Below, piece by piece: positions 8,363-15,454 of a stretch of DNA of 16,096 nucleotides. This DNA comes from DATAXV01 sp036272915 (GTDB taxonomy: Bacteria; Chloroflexota; Dormibacteria; Dormibacterales; Dormibacteraceae), in assembly GCA_036272915.1 (NCBI GenBank), contig DATAXV010000241.1, positions 1 through 16,096 on the forward strand. The letters are read 5' to 3'. The position numbers were made by a program, and so were the translations under genes. The number at the start of each line of letters is the position of its first letter. Position 1 is the first letter of the stretch. A model generated the notes under the pieces. The model made no database searches, was not told the DNA's origin, and was given only the letters and a program-made list of their open reading frames with translations.

Positions 8363-9115
8363 CTACCGTCCGAGCTCTTCAATCGGGCCCGCCGCGCCCA
8401 TCCTCCGGCTCGGGACGCCTCCGGTGTTCCTCTCCAGGCCGAGCGAGAACTCCGCGCGCTTCTCCGTGCAGGTGCCATGTGACCGCATCTCGTAGACGGC
8501 GATCCGCGAAAGCCTGCCGCTGAAGACGGCTGCCGGCGAAAGGCTCTTCGTGCTCACCCGCGTCGAGCGGTCCGCCGGCCAGGCGAGCGTGACATGCGGC
8601 CTGAACCGGTCGCCGATCTCGTCGTAGCCGTATCGCCTCAGCAGCCTCACCCGCTCGGGGTCACGGCCTCGTTCAATGATCTCGGCCGCGCTCTCACCGT
8701 TGGGATCCTCCGCTCGCAGCCTCCCGCGCCGGAGCGGCCCGACCGACTCCAGGACCGCCGTCTGCAGCAGTGTCCAGGCCGGTGCCGGCGCGAAGAAGAC
8801 CTCGGGAGCCCCCTGACCGTTGTTCTCGTACCATCCCCCTCGCGCCTCGATCGGCCGTGCCCTCGCCGCCACGCGTCGCACCGCGTCGACGACCTCCGGG
8901 ACCTCCTCCTCCTCCACGGCGATCATGTACAGCGAGACGTGAGGCTTGCAGATCCCCTCCCTGGTGTCCACGCCGGGACGCCTCCGGCCCAGCTGGACGG
9001 CGGACGGATGTCCGCCCGCCGCCATCTCCAGGGCGAGCCTGCCGCTCGATTCGATCGCCTGCCGCTCCAGCTCGGAGGGCAGCAGCATAACCACGTCGAG
9101 TGTCTTTAGAGCCAA
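8363..9115 (-). CDS. 2H phosphoesterase-like protein (2'-5' RNA ligase superfamily)
   Basis: The 250-residue protein has two H-x-S/T-hydrophobic motifs, HVSL (His59, in CKPHVSLYM) and HVTL (His174, in RPHVTLAWP), the defining pair of the 2H phosphoesterase superfamily, which acts on 2',3'-cyclic or 2'-5' phosphodiester bonds. The spacing of about 115 residues is rather long for the family, so it belongs to one of the larger subgroups. The start is a TTG at 9115: the minus strand reads AGGAGG, six bases, TTG, then LALKTLDVVMLLP. The upstream extension to 9178 has no such site. It is convergent with the decayed methyltransferase. Its physiological substrate is unknown. Confidence 0.75.
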   Translation of the reverse strand: MALKTLDVVMLLPSELERQAIESSGRLALEMAAGGHPSAVQLGRRRPGVDTREGICKPHVSLYMIAVEEEEVPEVVDAVRRVAARARPIEARGGWYENNGQGAPEVFFAPAPAWTLLQTAVLESVGPLRRGRLRAEDPNGESAAEIIERGRDPERVRLLRRYGYDEIGDRFRPHVTLAWPADRSTRVSTKSLSPAAVFSGRLSRIAVYEMRSHGTCTEKRAEFSLGLERNTGGVPSRRMGAAGPIEELGR

Positions 9116-9211
9116 TCGATTCCTCCTCTCGGCGGCCGCTCCGGGGATCAGTTCAGCAGCGGGGCGGCACCGCGCCACGTGCGCATGGTGAGGGAACGCG
9201 GCGGACGGCGC

Positions 9212-9231
9212 GCGGACGTTGAGACGTCCGC
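9212..9231. terminator. Perfect hairpin between the Kelch and 2H genes
   Basis: GCGGACGT and ACGTCCGC form a perfect 8-bp stem with loop TGAG. It lies about 80 bases after the Kelch gene stop and about 100 bases before the 2H gene start, both on the minus strand. No T-run follows, so it could be a terminator, an attenuator or an mRNA-stabilising structure. The rest of this 195-bp gap shows nothing else clear. Confidence 0.4.
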
Positions 9232-9310
9232 CGAAATGACGGTGCAGGTCCCGTCGGGAACCGGCAACATCACCGGCCGAGGTGCCGAGCCGGAAGCCAG
9301 GACGTGTGGA

Positions 9311-10468
9311 TCAGCCCACCTGCGTCCAGTCGCGTCCGTTCCAGGTCCAGGTGCTGTTCACCGCCCCGTCGTTCCATCCGCCAAAGAGGACGACCTGGCC
9401 GGTCGCGGCGTCATAGGCCACACCCGGCGTCGGGCCGCTTCCGCTGAGCGATGGTGGTGAGTGAGGGGGGAAGACCTGCGTCCAGTCACCGCCGCTGGAG
9501 ACCCAGGTGTCGTTGTGGTCGCTTCCCCCGAACATGACGATGTCGCCGCTGCGATCGTCGGCGGCCGTCTGCACCAGGGCACGGGTGGGCGGCGTCGTGA
9601 CCGTCAGCTGCCTCCAGCCGGTGCCGTCGAAGGTCCAGTCGTGGAGGTTGGTCATGTCGTTGTCGTCGAAGATGAGCAGGTTCATGGCGCGACCGTCCGG
9701 GTCCATGGCCATGCCGGCCTTGAACGAGCTCGCGAGCGGGATGCCGGGGACCGCGATCTGACCCCAGTTGGAGCCGTTCCACGAGTAGAGAGCGTTGCCG
9801 CCCTGCGGGTTGTCGCCGCTGTACAGGAGCACCGTCCCCATTGCCGGGAAGAACGCCATCCCCTCCTGGATCGTCGTCGCCGGCGGGGAGACCGAGGAGG
9901 ACTGCTGCGTCCAGTCGCTCCCGTTCCAGGTCCAGGTGTCGGAGAGACTCCCGCTCCAGCCGCTGCCGCCGAAGAGCACGATCTCGCCGTCGGCGGGGTC
10001 GTAGGCCATCTCCGGGTAGGCTCGCGCGCTGGGCGAGTGAGCCGGGTCCACCTGCCTCCAGGTCCTTCCGTCCCACAGCCAGGTGTCGCCGAGGTAGTCC
10101 TGGCAGTCGCAGGTGTTGTCCCACGTGGCCCCGCCGAACATGACCACCACCTGGTCCTTCGCGTCGTAGGCCATCCCCGGGCTGTAGCGAGCCACCGGAT
10201 CTCCGGCCGCCGGCGGTGTCGACGACGGCGGGCTGGTCAACGGAGGCGGAGATGACGCGGCGGGGGTGGACGGCGGAGCGGTGACCACCGGAGCCGGCGA
10301 GGACGGCACCGGGGATGACGTCGCCGACGGCGAGGGGACGGGAGCGGGGATGTTCTCCCCGGCGGCGGCGAGCCTGCCGGTCAGAGCCCCGCCTCCTCCA
10401 CACGCGGTCAGCGCGAGGAGACCGGCGGCGACCACCAGCGCCGACCGTCGGCGGCCCCAGCCGAACAC
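9311..10468 (-). CDS. Kelch-repeat beta-propeller lipoprotein
   Basis: The 385-residue protein starts with an Arg-rich n-region, a hydrophobic helix and the lipobox LTAC (Cys23), so it is an exported lipoprotein. A Ser/Pro/Thr-rich linker (about 36-88) follows, then a propeller (about 90-385) of Kelch-type blades with repeated MAYD...VVMFGG...DTWxWNGxxWxQ, like the galactose-oxidase central domain. A CDCQDY pair of cysteines in the first blade may form a disulfide. No catalytic residues are evident; it probably binds a ligand or surface polymer. I chose GTG 10468 because CGGAGG lies six bases upstream and because upstream codons to 10510 lie within the end of the IS21 element. The IS end sits 17 bp upstream, so the original promoter was displaced. 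Confidence 0.85.
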   Translation of the reverse strand: MFGWGRRRSALVVAAGLLALTACGGGGALTGRLAAAGENIPAPVPSPSATSSPVPSSPAPVVTAPPSTPAASSPPPLTSPPSSTPPAAGDPVARYSPGMAYDAKDQVVVMFGGATWDNTCDCQDYLGDTWLWDGRTWRQVDPAHSPSARAYPEMAYDPADGEIVLFGGSGWSGSLSDTWTWNGSDWTQQSSSVSPPATTIQEGMAFFPAMGTVLLYSGDNPQGGNALYSWNGSNWGQIAVPGIPLASSFKAGMAMDPDGRAMNLLIFDDNDMTNLHDWTFDGTGWRQLTVTTPPTRALVQTAADDRSGDIVMFGGSDHNDTWVSSGGDWTQVFPPHSPPSLSGSGPTPGVAYDAATGQVVLFGGWNDGAVNSTWTWNGRDWTQVG

Positions 10469-10486
10469 GAGCGCCCTCCGCAACTG

Positions 10487-10578
10487 CGTAATCCGGTGCA
10501 ATCCGGACACTAATTCCGGTCGAAGGCGGACACCGATTCCGATTTAAAGCGGACAAGGATTCCGGGCCAAGGCGGACA
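10487..10578 (+). repeat. Left terminal repeats of the IS21 element (four 23-bp units)
   Basis: Four head-to-tail 23-bp units lie at 10487-10509, 10510-10532, 10533-10555 and 10556-10578. The last three share ATTCCG, four variable bases, AA, one variable base, then GCGGACA or AGCGGACA; the outermost is more divergent but still ends CCGGACA. Multiple subterminal repeats are the known transposase-binding sites of IS21-family ends. Confidence 0.82.
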
Positions 10579-10626
10579 GGTACTGAGGTCCGGCCCTGAC
10601 GGGCGGCGCTGCGGCAGCTCGAAGGT

Positions 10627-10683
10627 GGGCACGTGGTCTCCAATGAGGCGTTCCACAGCTTCAGTAGGAGGCGCCACGTGCCC
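10627..10683 (+). promoter_or_regulatory. Long inverted repeat in the istA leader
   Basis: GGGCACGTGG (10627-10636) and CCACGTGCCC (10674-10683) are perfect inverted copies 37 bases apart, each containing the palindrome CACGTG. The right arm ends three bases before the istA ribosome site (AAGGAG, 10686-10691). In RNA the arms can pair into a stem next to the ribosome site; in DNA they could be two protein sites. Confidence 0.55.
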
Positions 10684-11309
10684 AGAAGGAGATTGTCCAT
10701 GCGCAAGATCGGGGAGATGCTGCGGTTGAAGGCCGCGGGCATGAACAACCGCGACATCGCCCGGAGCACGGGCGCCGGCAAGACCACCGTCTACGAGCAC
10801 CTGGCCAGGGCCGAGGCGGCGGGGCTGAGCTGGCCGTTGCCGGCCGAACTCGACGATGGGGCACTGGAGGCGATGCTCTATCCGCCGCCGACGGCGGAGC
10901 TGGCGGCGCGCCGTCCGGTGCCGGACTGGCGGGCGGTGAACCGGGAGTTGAAGCGCGGCCGCCACGTGACCCTTCGCTTGCTGTGGCTGGACTGGCGGGC
11001 GACGCACCCGGAGGGCTGGGGCTACAGCCGCTTCTGCGACAACTACCAACGCTGGCTGGGCGAGCAGGACCTGGTGCTGCGCACGGAGTACGCGGCCGGT
11101 GAGCGCATGTTCGTCGACTTCAGCGGTGACCGGGTGCCCGTCATCGACGCGGCCAGCGGTGAGGTCACCCAGGCCGAGGTCTTCGTCAGCGTGCTCGGCG
11201 CCAGCGGCATGCTCTACGTCGAGGCGACGCGCGGCCAGGACCTGAAGTCGTGGCTGCTGGCTCACCTCAGAGCCTGGGAGGCATATGGTGGCGTCGCCAA
11301 GCTGACCAT

Positions 11310-11341
11310 CCCCGATTATGTGGCGCGCCACATAATCGGGG
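11310..11341. repeat. 32-bp perfect palindrome at the left insertion junction
   Basis: The left half CCCCGATTATGTGGCG is followed immediately by its exact reverse complement, with no spacer. It starts with the istA-derived CCCCGA and contains TTATGTGGC, the motif repeated through the inserted segment. Confidence 0.85.
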
Positions 11342-11738
11342 TTATGTGCCCGCTCCGGTTATGTGGCCGCCGCCGCTCGGCCTCTTGGATCTGAGCGGAA
11401 GACCGGCCAGGCGACTCCGGATTGGGTCACATAACGATCAGACCGAATCGAGCCACTTGAGCAAGGACTCGTCCGACCGCCAGACGGGCGTCGGGCGGAA
11501 CTCCGCCGAAGAACTCGGTGGTGAGGCGCCTCGCTCGCCTGATGCCAATTAGGCGGGGGCCGGTTGGTTGTAGAGGGGCGGCACGGCCTTGGACGACGAC
11601 AACCTCATCGCCGCGGACGCGTAGGAGAGTTACGTCCGCTCCGGAGGGGCCGCGTTATGTGGCTGAAGCCAGCCGCGGGTGTCAGCCCCCCGAGTTCAGA
11701 CCGGAGTGTCCGGCCACATAACCGGGGCGGGCACAGAA
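11316..11738. mobile_element. 423-bp insertion in istA with inverted repeats (MITE-like or IS remnant)
   Basis: CCCCGA is present on both sides (11310-11315 and 11739-11744) and looks like a 6-bp target duplication. Near-perfect inverted repeats (29 of 31 bases) lie at 11338-11368 and 11712-11742; each contains GTGCCCGC(T/C)CCGGTTATGTGGCC. Further copies of TTATGTGGC or its complement CACATAAC occur at about 11318, 11429 and 11654. No intact gene is present. On the minus strand a short open stretch ends RPTPVWRSDESLLKWLDSV with a stop at 11438-11440, right before a CACATAA copy; it could be the C-terminus of a lost protein, which I do not recognise. The segment is either a non-autonomous element or an internally deleted one. 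Confidence 0.7.
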
Positions 11739-12672
11739 CCCCGACAACCTCAAGTCGGGTGTCACCAGGGCCTGCTGGTACGACCCCGACATCAACCCCA
11801 GCTACCTCGAGATGGGCCGCCGCTACGACACCGCCATCCTGCCCACGAGGACGGCGAAGCCGCGCGACAAGGCCGCGGTCGAGGTCGGGGTGCAGGTGGT
11901 CGAGCGCTGGGTGCTGGCGCCGCTGCGCAACCATCGCTTCTTCAGCCTCGGCGAGCTCAACCAGGCCATCAAGGAGAAGCTCGAGGAGGTCAACGGCCGC
12001 CAGTTCCGCGGTCTGCCCACCAGCCGACGCGACCTCTTCGAGGAGATCGAGCGCGCCGCTCTGCGGCCGCTGCCGGCCACGCGCTACGAGTTCACCGAGA
12101 TCAGGAAGGCGACCGCCAACATCGACTACCACGTCCAGTTCGACGACCACTTCTACTCGCTGCCCCACCGGCTGGTCCGGCAGAAGGTCGAGGTCTGGGC
12201 GACGGCGAGCACGGTCGAGATCTACCATCGCGGCCACCGCGTCGCCTCTCATGCCCGCGAGTACGGGCGCCGTCGCTACATCACCGACCCCGCCCACCGG
12301 CCCGCCTCGCACCGCGCCCACCTGGAGTGGACGCCCTCCCGCCTCATCGAGTGGGCGGGAACGGTCGGGCCCGAGGTGGCGGCGGTGGCGGAACAAATCC
12401 TGCTCTCCAGGCCTCACCCCGAGCACGGTTACCGGGCCTGCCTCGGGCTGATGAGCCTGAGCCGGCGCTACGGCTCGGACCGCCTCGCCGCCGCCTGCGT
12501 CCGGGCCCTCGCCGCCAACGCCGGCTCCTACACCTCGGTCAAGTCCATCCTCAGCCAGAACCTTGACCGGCTGCCACCACCCAGTCCCCAGCTGTCGGTG
12601 CTGCCGCCGCCGCCCGCGCACGAGAACCTGCGCGGCGCCGACTACTACCGCACCGAGCAGGAGGCCTAGAGC

Positions 12673-13413
12673 GTGCTCATCCAGCAGACCCTTCAGAAGC
12701 TCGAAGCGGTCGGCCTCGGCGCCATGGCCACTGCACTGCGCGAGCAGCTCGAGAACCCCCAGTACCTCGAGCTCAGCTTCGAGGACCGCCTCGGCCTGCT
12801 CGTCGACCGCGAGGCCGACTGGCGCGACAGCCGCCGCCTCCAAACCCGCCTCAAGGCCGCCCGCCTCCGCCACGCCGCCACCGTCGAGGACATCGACTTC
12901 CGCGCTCCCCGCGGACTCGACCGCGCCGTCGTCCTCAGCCTCGCCCAGGCGGGATGGGTCCAGCACCACCAGCACCTGCTTATCACCGGCGCCACCGGCT
13001 GCGGCAAGTCCTACCTCAGCTGCGCCCTCGCCCATGCCGCCATCCGACAGGGACACACCGCCCTCTACGCCCGCACCCCACGCCTGCTCGACGATCTCGC
13101 CGTCGCCTACGCCGACGGCCGCTACTCGCGCATCCTCGCCCAGCTCCAGCGCGTCTCCCTGCTCGTCCTCGACGACTTCCTCCTCACCCCCGCCTCGGTC
13201 GAGCAGTGCCGCCACCTCCTCGAGGTCGTCGAAGAGCGCGCCCAGCGCCGCTCCATCCTCGTCGCCAGTCAGATGCCCGTCGACGCCTGGCACGGCGCCA
13301 TGGCCGACCCCACCCTCGCCGAGGCCATCCTCGACCGCCTTCTCCACCAGGCCCACCGCATCTCCGTCAAGGGACCCTCGATGCGCAGCCGCCAGCCGGA
13401 GGACCCCACGTGA
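12673..13413 (+). CDS. istB: IS21 transposition helper ATPase IstB
   Basis: This 246-residue AAA+ ATPase of the DnaC/IstB type helps the IstA transposase choose and activate the target. Walker A is GATGCGKS (106-113) and Walker B is LLVLDD (163-168). The N-terminal helical region (LQKLEAVGLGAMATALREQ) is typical of IstB. The start is GTG 12673 with AGGAGG eight bases upstream, inside the end of istA, so the genes were translationally coupled. The stop overlaps the next gene's GTG (GTGA). The gene is intact although istA is not, and might act in trans with a related IstA. Confidence 0.92.
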   Translation: MLIQQTLQKLEAVGLGAMATALREQLENPQYLELSFEDRLGLLVDREADWRDSRRLQTRLKAARLRHAATVEDIDFRAPRGLDRAVVLSLAQAGWVQHHQHLLITGATGCGKSYLSCALAHAAIRQGHTALYARTPRLLDDLAVAYADGRYSRILAQLQRVSLLVLDDFLLTPASVEQCRHLLEVVEERAQRRSILVASQMPVDAWHGAMADPTLAEAILDRLLHQAHRISVKGPSMRSRQPEDPT

Positions 13414-13880
13414 GCCTGCTCAATGCCGATGGCGATCACGGATTTGACCCCCCTGTCGGCGACGATGACCACGGGCGTAACGAAGCGCGTAACGACCACC
13501 GCCCCTCCGCCACCTGCCTCGCCTGCGGCAGACAGTTCGTCCCCAGAGGTCGGCAACTCCACTGCTCCGACGCCTGCCGGCAACGCGCCTTCCGCAACCG
13601 CCACCAGCGCCCACGCACGACCAGGGGAACCGCCGTCACCGCCTCCCTCACCGAGCACACCCAGTACGAGTGCGCCGCATGCGGCGAGCTCTACTTCGGC
13701 GAGCGATGGTGCCATGACTGCCAACGACCCTGCCGCCGGGTCGGCCTCGCCTTCCAGTGCGACTGCGGCGAGACCTTCCTCCTCGCAGACCTCCTCGCCG
13801 AGGTCGGCGTCGTGCTCACAGACTCAGACCTCCCCCTTCACCTCCAGCCCAAACAGGCCCGACAACGACATCGCGGCTAG
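13410..13880 (+). CDS. IS21 accessory zinc-finger / zinc-ribbon protein
   Basis: This 156-residue protein has two Cys-rich modules. The first is CLAC (36-39) with CSDACRQRAFRNR (52-64), a finger common in small DNA-associated proteins. The second starts CAACGELYFGERWC (88-101) and continues CHDC, Cys108, Cys117 and Cys119, a probable zinc ribbon, followed by the helix LLADLLAEVG. Between them lies a Thr/Arg-rich linker, and the C-terminus is basic (KQARQRHRG). The GTG start overlaps the istB stop by four bases (GTGA) and has GGAGG seven bases upstream, so it is coupled to istB. The second module is homologous to the partial protein at 15214-15348. A role in binding DNA or the transposition complex is inferred; classical IS21 elements carry only istA and istB. 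Confidence 0.82.
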   Translation: MSLLNADGDHGFDPPVGDDDHGRNEARNDHRPSATCLACGRQFVPRGRQLHCSDACRQRAFRNRHQRPRTTRGTAVTASLTEHTQYECAACGELYFGERWCHDCQRPCRRVGLAFQCDCGETFLLADLLAEVGVVLTDSDLPLHLQPKQARQRHRG

Positions 13881-14014
13881 CCATGCACACCGTCCCGGAC
13901 GCTCGCCACCAACGCCGCCACCGCCGCTGCCTGGGGCGAGACACTCCACTGTCCGGTGACCGTGTAACCTCCCCTCTTACATCCGAATACCTCGCAGTGC
14001 AGCCCCCCGGATCC

Positions 14015-14083
14015 TGTCCGCCTTCGACTGGATCACGTGTCCGCTTTCACCCGGAACGGCTGTCCGAATTCACTGGATTGCGC
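14015..14083 (-). repeat. Right terminal repeats of the IS21 element (three 23-bp units)
   Basis: Three head-to-tail 23-bp units (14015-14037, 14038-14060, 14061-14083) each begin TGTCCG and are inverted relative to the left-end repeats. The inner two read TGTCCGC(C/T)TT. The outermost resembles the complement of the outermost left unit (TGTCCG(G/A)ATT...GGATT). The segment from the zinc-finger gene stop (13881) to 14014 shows no gene; one further weak TGTCCGG copy starts at 13950. Confidence 0.8.
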
Positions 14084-14547
14084 ATGAACCGCGGTACGAG
14101 ACCACGTTGCCTCCCTTCGCCGAACGCCTTGCCGGGCGTGTACCGACCACGGCCGACCGGGTTGGTCTCACGCCTGCCCTCCTCGACGAGATGGTCGTAG
14201 AAGAGACGGACTGCCACCAGCCGCTGCTGGAGCGTGGCGTTGGCGAGGCCTGCACCCGACCCGATGCTGACCACGTTCTTGCCGCGACGATTGGGTCGCG
14301 TCAGCAGGTCCCGGACGTAGCGCGCAATCGCGGACCGGTTCGCGGTCAGCGGCTCGATGCCTTCCCGTGCACAAACGGCGAGGTAGTCGGCGAGCCCACG
14401 GCCGTACGCCTCGATGGTCCTGGGCGACATCCCCAGGTCAGCCTGGACCGACAACCACTCCAGGGCGTCCGGATGGGACGCGAGCGCTGGCCAGCGTTCG
14501 GCGACCGCCTGTCCACGCGCTCGCCCGTCTTCCCCGCAACCGTCCAA
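14047..14547 (-). pseudogene. Tyrosine recombinase, N-terminal fragment cut by the IS21 element
   Basis: The fragment encodes the N-terminal SAM-like, core-binding domain of a tyrosine recombinase (ALEWLSVQADLGMSPRTIEAY, then ANATLQQRLVAVRLFYDHLVEEG and the NPVGRGRYTPGKAFGEGRQRGLVPR segment). The native sequence stops at about 14085, where the right end of the IS21 element begins, and translation continues 13 residues into the IS before a stop. The catalytic domain with the Arg-His-Arg-Tyr residues is absent and is not found beyond the left IS end, so a rearrangement has removed it. I suggest TTG 14547 as start, with GAGGAG nine bases upstream; the longer open frame to 14703 is antisense-like and runs into the adjacent istB. 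The product cannot recombine DNA. Confidence 0.75.
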
Positions 14548-14560
14548 AGAGGACCACTCC

Positions 14561-15217
14561 TCAGGTGCATCCCCTCGGTGGAGGGGACCTCTGTCGATTC
14601 CAAATAACATAGAGCACGATCGAACCCTTGAGATAGCGGCGGCTGACGACCTGGAAGAGCGCCGAGGCGGCCTCGGAAGGCAGGGCGAGGTAGCCGAGCT
14701 CATCGACGATGAGCAGGCTGGGCTGGGCGTAGAAGCGCATGACGGTGTCCCAGCGCCCGATCAGGGCGGCGCGATGGCAGCGGGCGGCGAGGTCGGCGGC
14801 GGTGGTGTAGTAGACGCGGTAGCCGGCGTGGACGGCGGCGTGTCCCAGGGCCACCGAGATGTGCGTCTTGCCGACGCCGGGAGGTCCGATGAGCAAGACG
14901 TTGGCGGCCTCCTCGATGAAGCGGAGGCTGCGCAGGTCCTCGATCAGCTTGCGGTCGACGGAGGGCTGAGCGTCGAAGTCGAAGTTGTCGAAGGTCCAGG
15001 GCGCGGGCAGACAGGCGAAGCGCATGCGGCCGGTGAGACGACGCTGCTCGGTCACCTCGACCTCCTGGGCGAGCAACCGGGCCAGAAAGGCGGTGTGGCT
15101 GAGCTCCTCCTTGTGAGCCTCCTCGAGCACGCCGGGGAGGGCTTCGGCCATCGCCTCGAGGCGCAGATAGGCGAGCTGGGAGCGGAGTTGCTGGTAGGGG
15201 CTGGCGGTCTCACTCAT
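14561..15217 (-). pseudogene. istB: Second IS21-type istB, 3'-truncated
   Basis: This is an IstB/DnaC-type ATPase of a group different from the intact copy at 12673. It has MSETASPYQQLRSQLAYLRL at the start, Walker A IGPPGVGKTH, Walker B LLIVDE and LPSEAASALFQVVSRRYLKGSIVL. After this Leu (codon 14614-14612) the usual continuation (TTNRG and the C-terminal 40 or so residues) is missing and a foreign tail of 16 residues follows. The 3' flank is the start region of the tyrosine recombinase, so a deletion or insertion joined them at about 14611. The ATG overlaps the stop of the upstream zinc-ribbon gene (ATGA), so the two were translationally coupled. No istA of this element is in the window. 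Confidence 0.87.
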
Positions 15218-15348
15218 GCCCCCAGCCCCACCAGCTCGGTGACCAACATGATCTCCTCACACTCGCCGCAGCGACCGCCGAGGCCCAGCTTGGCGCACAT
15301 CCGGTTGCACTCCTCACAGCGCCATTCGCCGAGCAGGCGGGCACCACA
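15214..15348 (-). pseudogene. 3' end of a zinc-ribbon gene coupled to istB, interrupted by a group II intron
   Basis: The frame ending at the TGA that overlaps the istB ATG encodes CGARLLGEWRCEECNRMCAK, then LGLGGRCGECEEIMLVTELV and GLGA. Its cysteines (C-G...GEWRC-x2-C-x3-C...C-x2-C) align with the zinc ribbon of the accessory protein of the intact IS21 element (CGELYFGERWC-x2-C-x3-C...C-x-C), including the following Leu-rich helix. The 5' part is lost from view, because a group II intron begins at about 15349. The exact exon border is uncertain by a few bases: ACCCTACTG at the junction resembles a typical intron 3' end. If the intron splices, the gene could still be expressed. Confidence 0.65.
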
Positions 15349-15411
15349 GTAGGGTCGGACCGAGGCGCGGTACCGGGGTTACGCCCGGCCCGTCTCCTCA
15401 GCCCGCCCTCC

Positions 15412-15445
15412 GAACCGGACGTGCGCGTTACCACGCATCCGGCTC
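15412..15445 (-). ncRNA. Group II intron domain V
   Basis: These 34 bases match the catalytic hairpin exactly in layout: GAGCCGGA pairs with TCCGGTTC (eight pairs, one G-T), then TGCGTG pairs with CGCGCA (one T-G pair), closed by the GNRA-type loop GTAA, with the two-base CG bulge on the 3' side. The catalytic AGC triad is at the 5' side. The intron is therefore potentially still a functional ribozyme, if the rest is present. Confidence 0.9.
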
Positions 15446-15454
15446 TCCACGAAT

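Larger units (their letters stand above)
10699..12669 (+). pseudogene. istA: IS21 transposase gene istA, interrupted by an insertion
   Basis: The 5' part (10699-11315) encodes the N-terminal helix-turn-helix (MRKIGEMLRLKAAG...DIARSTGAGKTTVYEHL) and the first catalytic Asp in MFVDFSGD. The 3' part (from 11743) resumes at DNLKSGV and contains the catalytic Glu in KPRDKAAVEVGVQVVERW, then the C-terminal domain to YYRTEQEA. Without the insertion and its duplicated 6 bp the gene would be 513 residues, normal for IstA. The insertion falls at the IPD-NLK codons, where the second catalytic Asp is. The added 429 nt keep the frame, but stop codons inside (the first near 11392) end translation. The start is ATG 10699 with AAGGAG seven bases upstream. 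No full IstA can be made unless the insertion leaves. Confidence 0.88.
10485..14084 (+). mobile_element. IS21-family element with accessory zinc-finger gene
   Basis: The element carries istA, istB and a third coupled gene between inverted ends. Both ends, read inward, start TGCG(T/C)AATCC(A/G)GTG and reach CGGACA, fitting the TG...CA ends of the family, and are followed by tandem 23-bp repeats. The total is 3600 bp, about 3171 bp after removing the 423-bp insertion and one 6-bp duplicate in istA. No convincing target duplication is visible: CAAC on the left against TGAAC on the right. The left flank is the upstream region of the Kelch gene and the right flank a truncated recombinase. Because istA is broken, the copy is probably unable to move by itself. 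Confidence 0.82.

Noticed and set aside
9179..9460. Small plus-strand frame in the 2H-Kelch gap
   Set aside because: There is no ribosome site or motif, and it runs into antisense Kelch sequence.
9461..10255. Plus-strand open frame opposite the Kelch gene
   Set aside because: It is a shadow of the propeller repeats; the minus frame has a lipobox and regular blades.
10487..10578. Tandem repeats as a CRISPR array
   Set aside because: The 23-bp units abut without spacers and mirror the inverted units at 14015-14083, so they are IS ends.
11438..11520. A real gene inside the istA insertion ending LLKWLDSV
   Set aside because: Only a short C-terminal-like stretch without a start or ribosome site is visible, so it is kept as a remark in the insertion entry, not as a gene.
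12954..13409. N-terminal extension of the zinc-finger frame into istB
   Set aside because: It is an Arg/Pro-rich shadow of istB; GTG 13410 has GGAGG at good spacing.
10480..14090. Target-site duplication of the IS21 element
   Set aside because: CAAC left and TGAAC right do not form a direct repeat at the deduced ends; calling AAC would require shifting one end.
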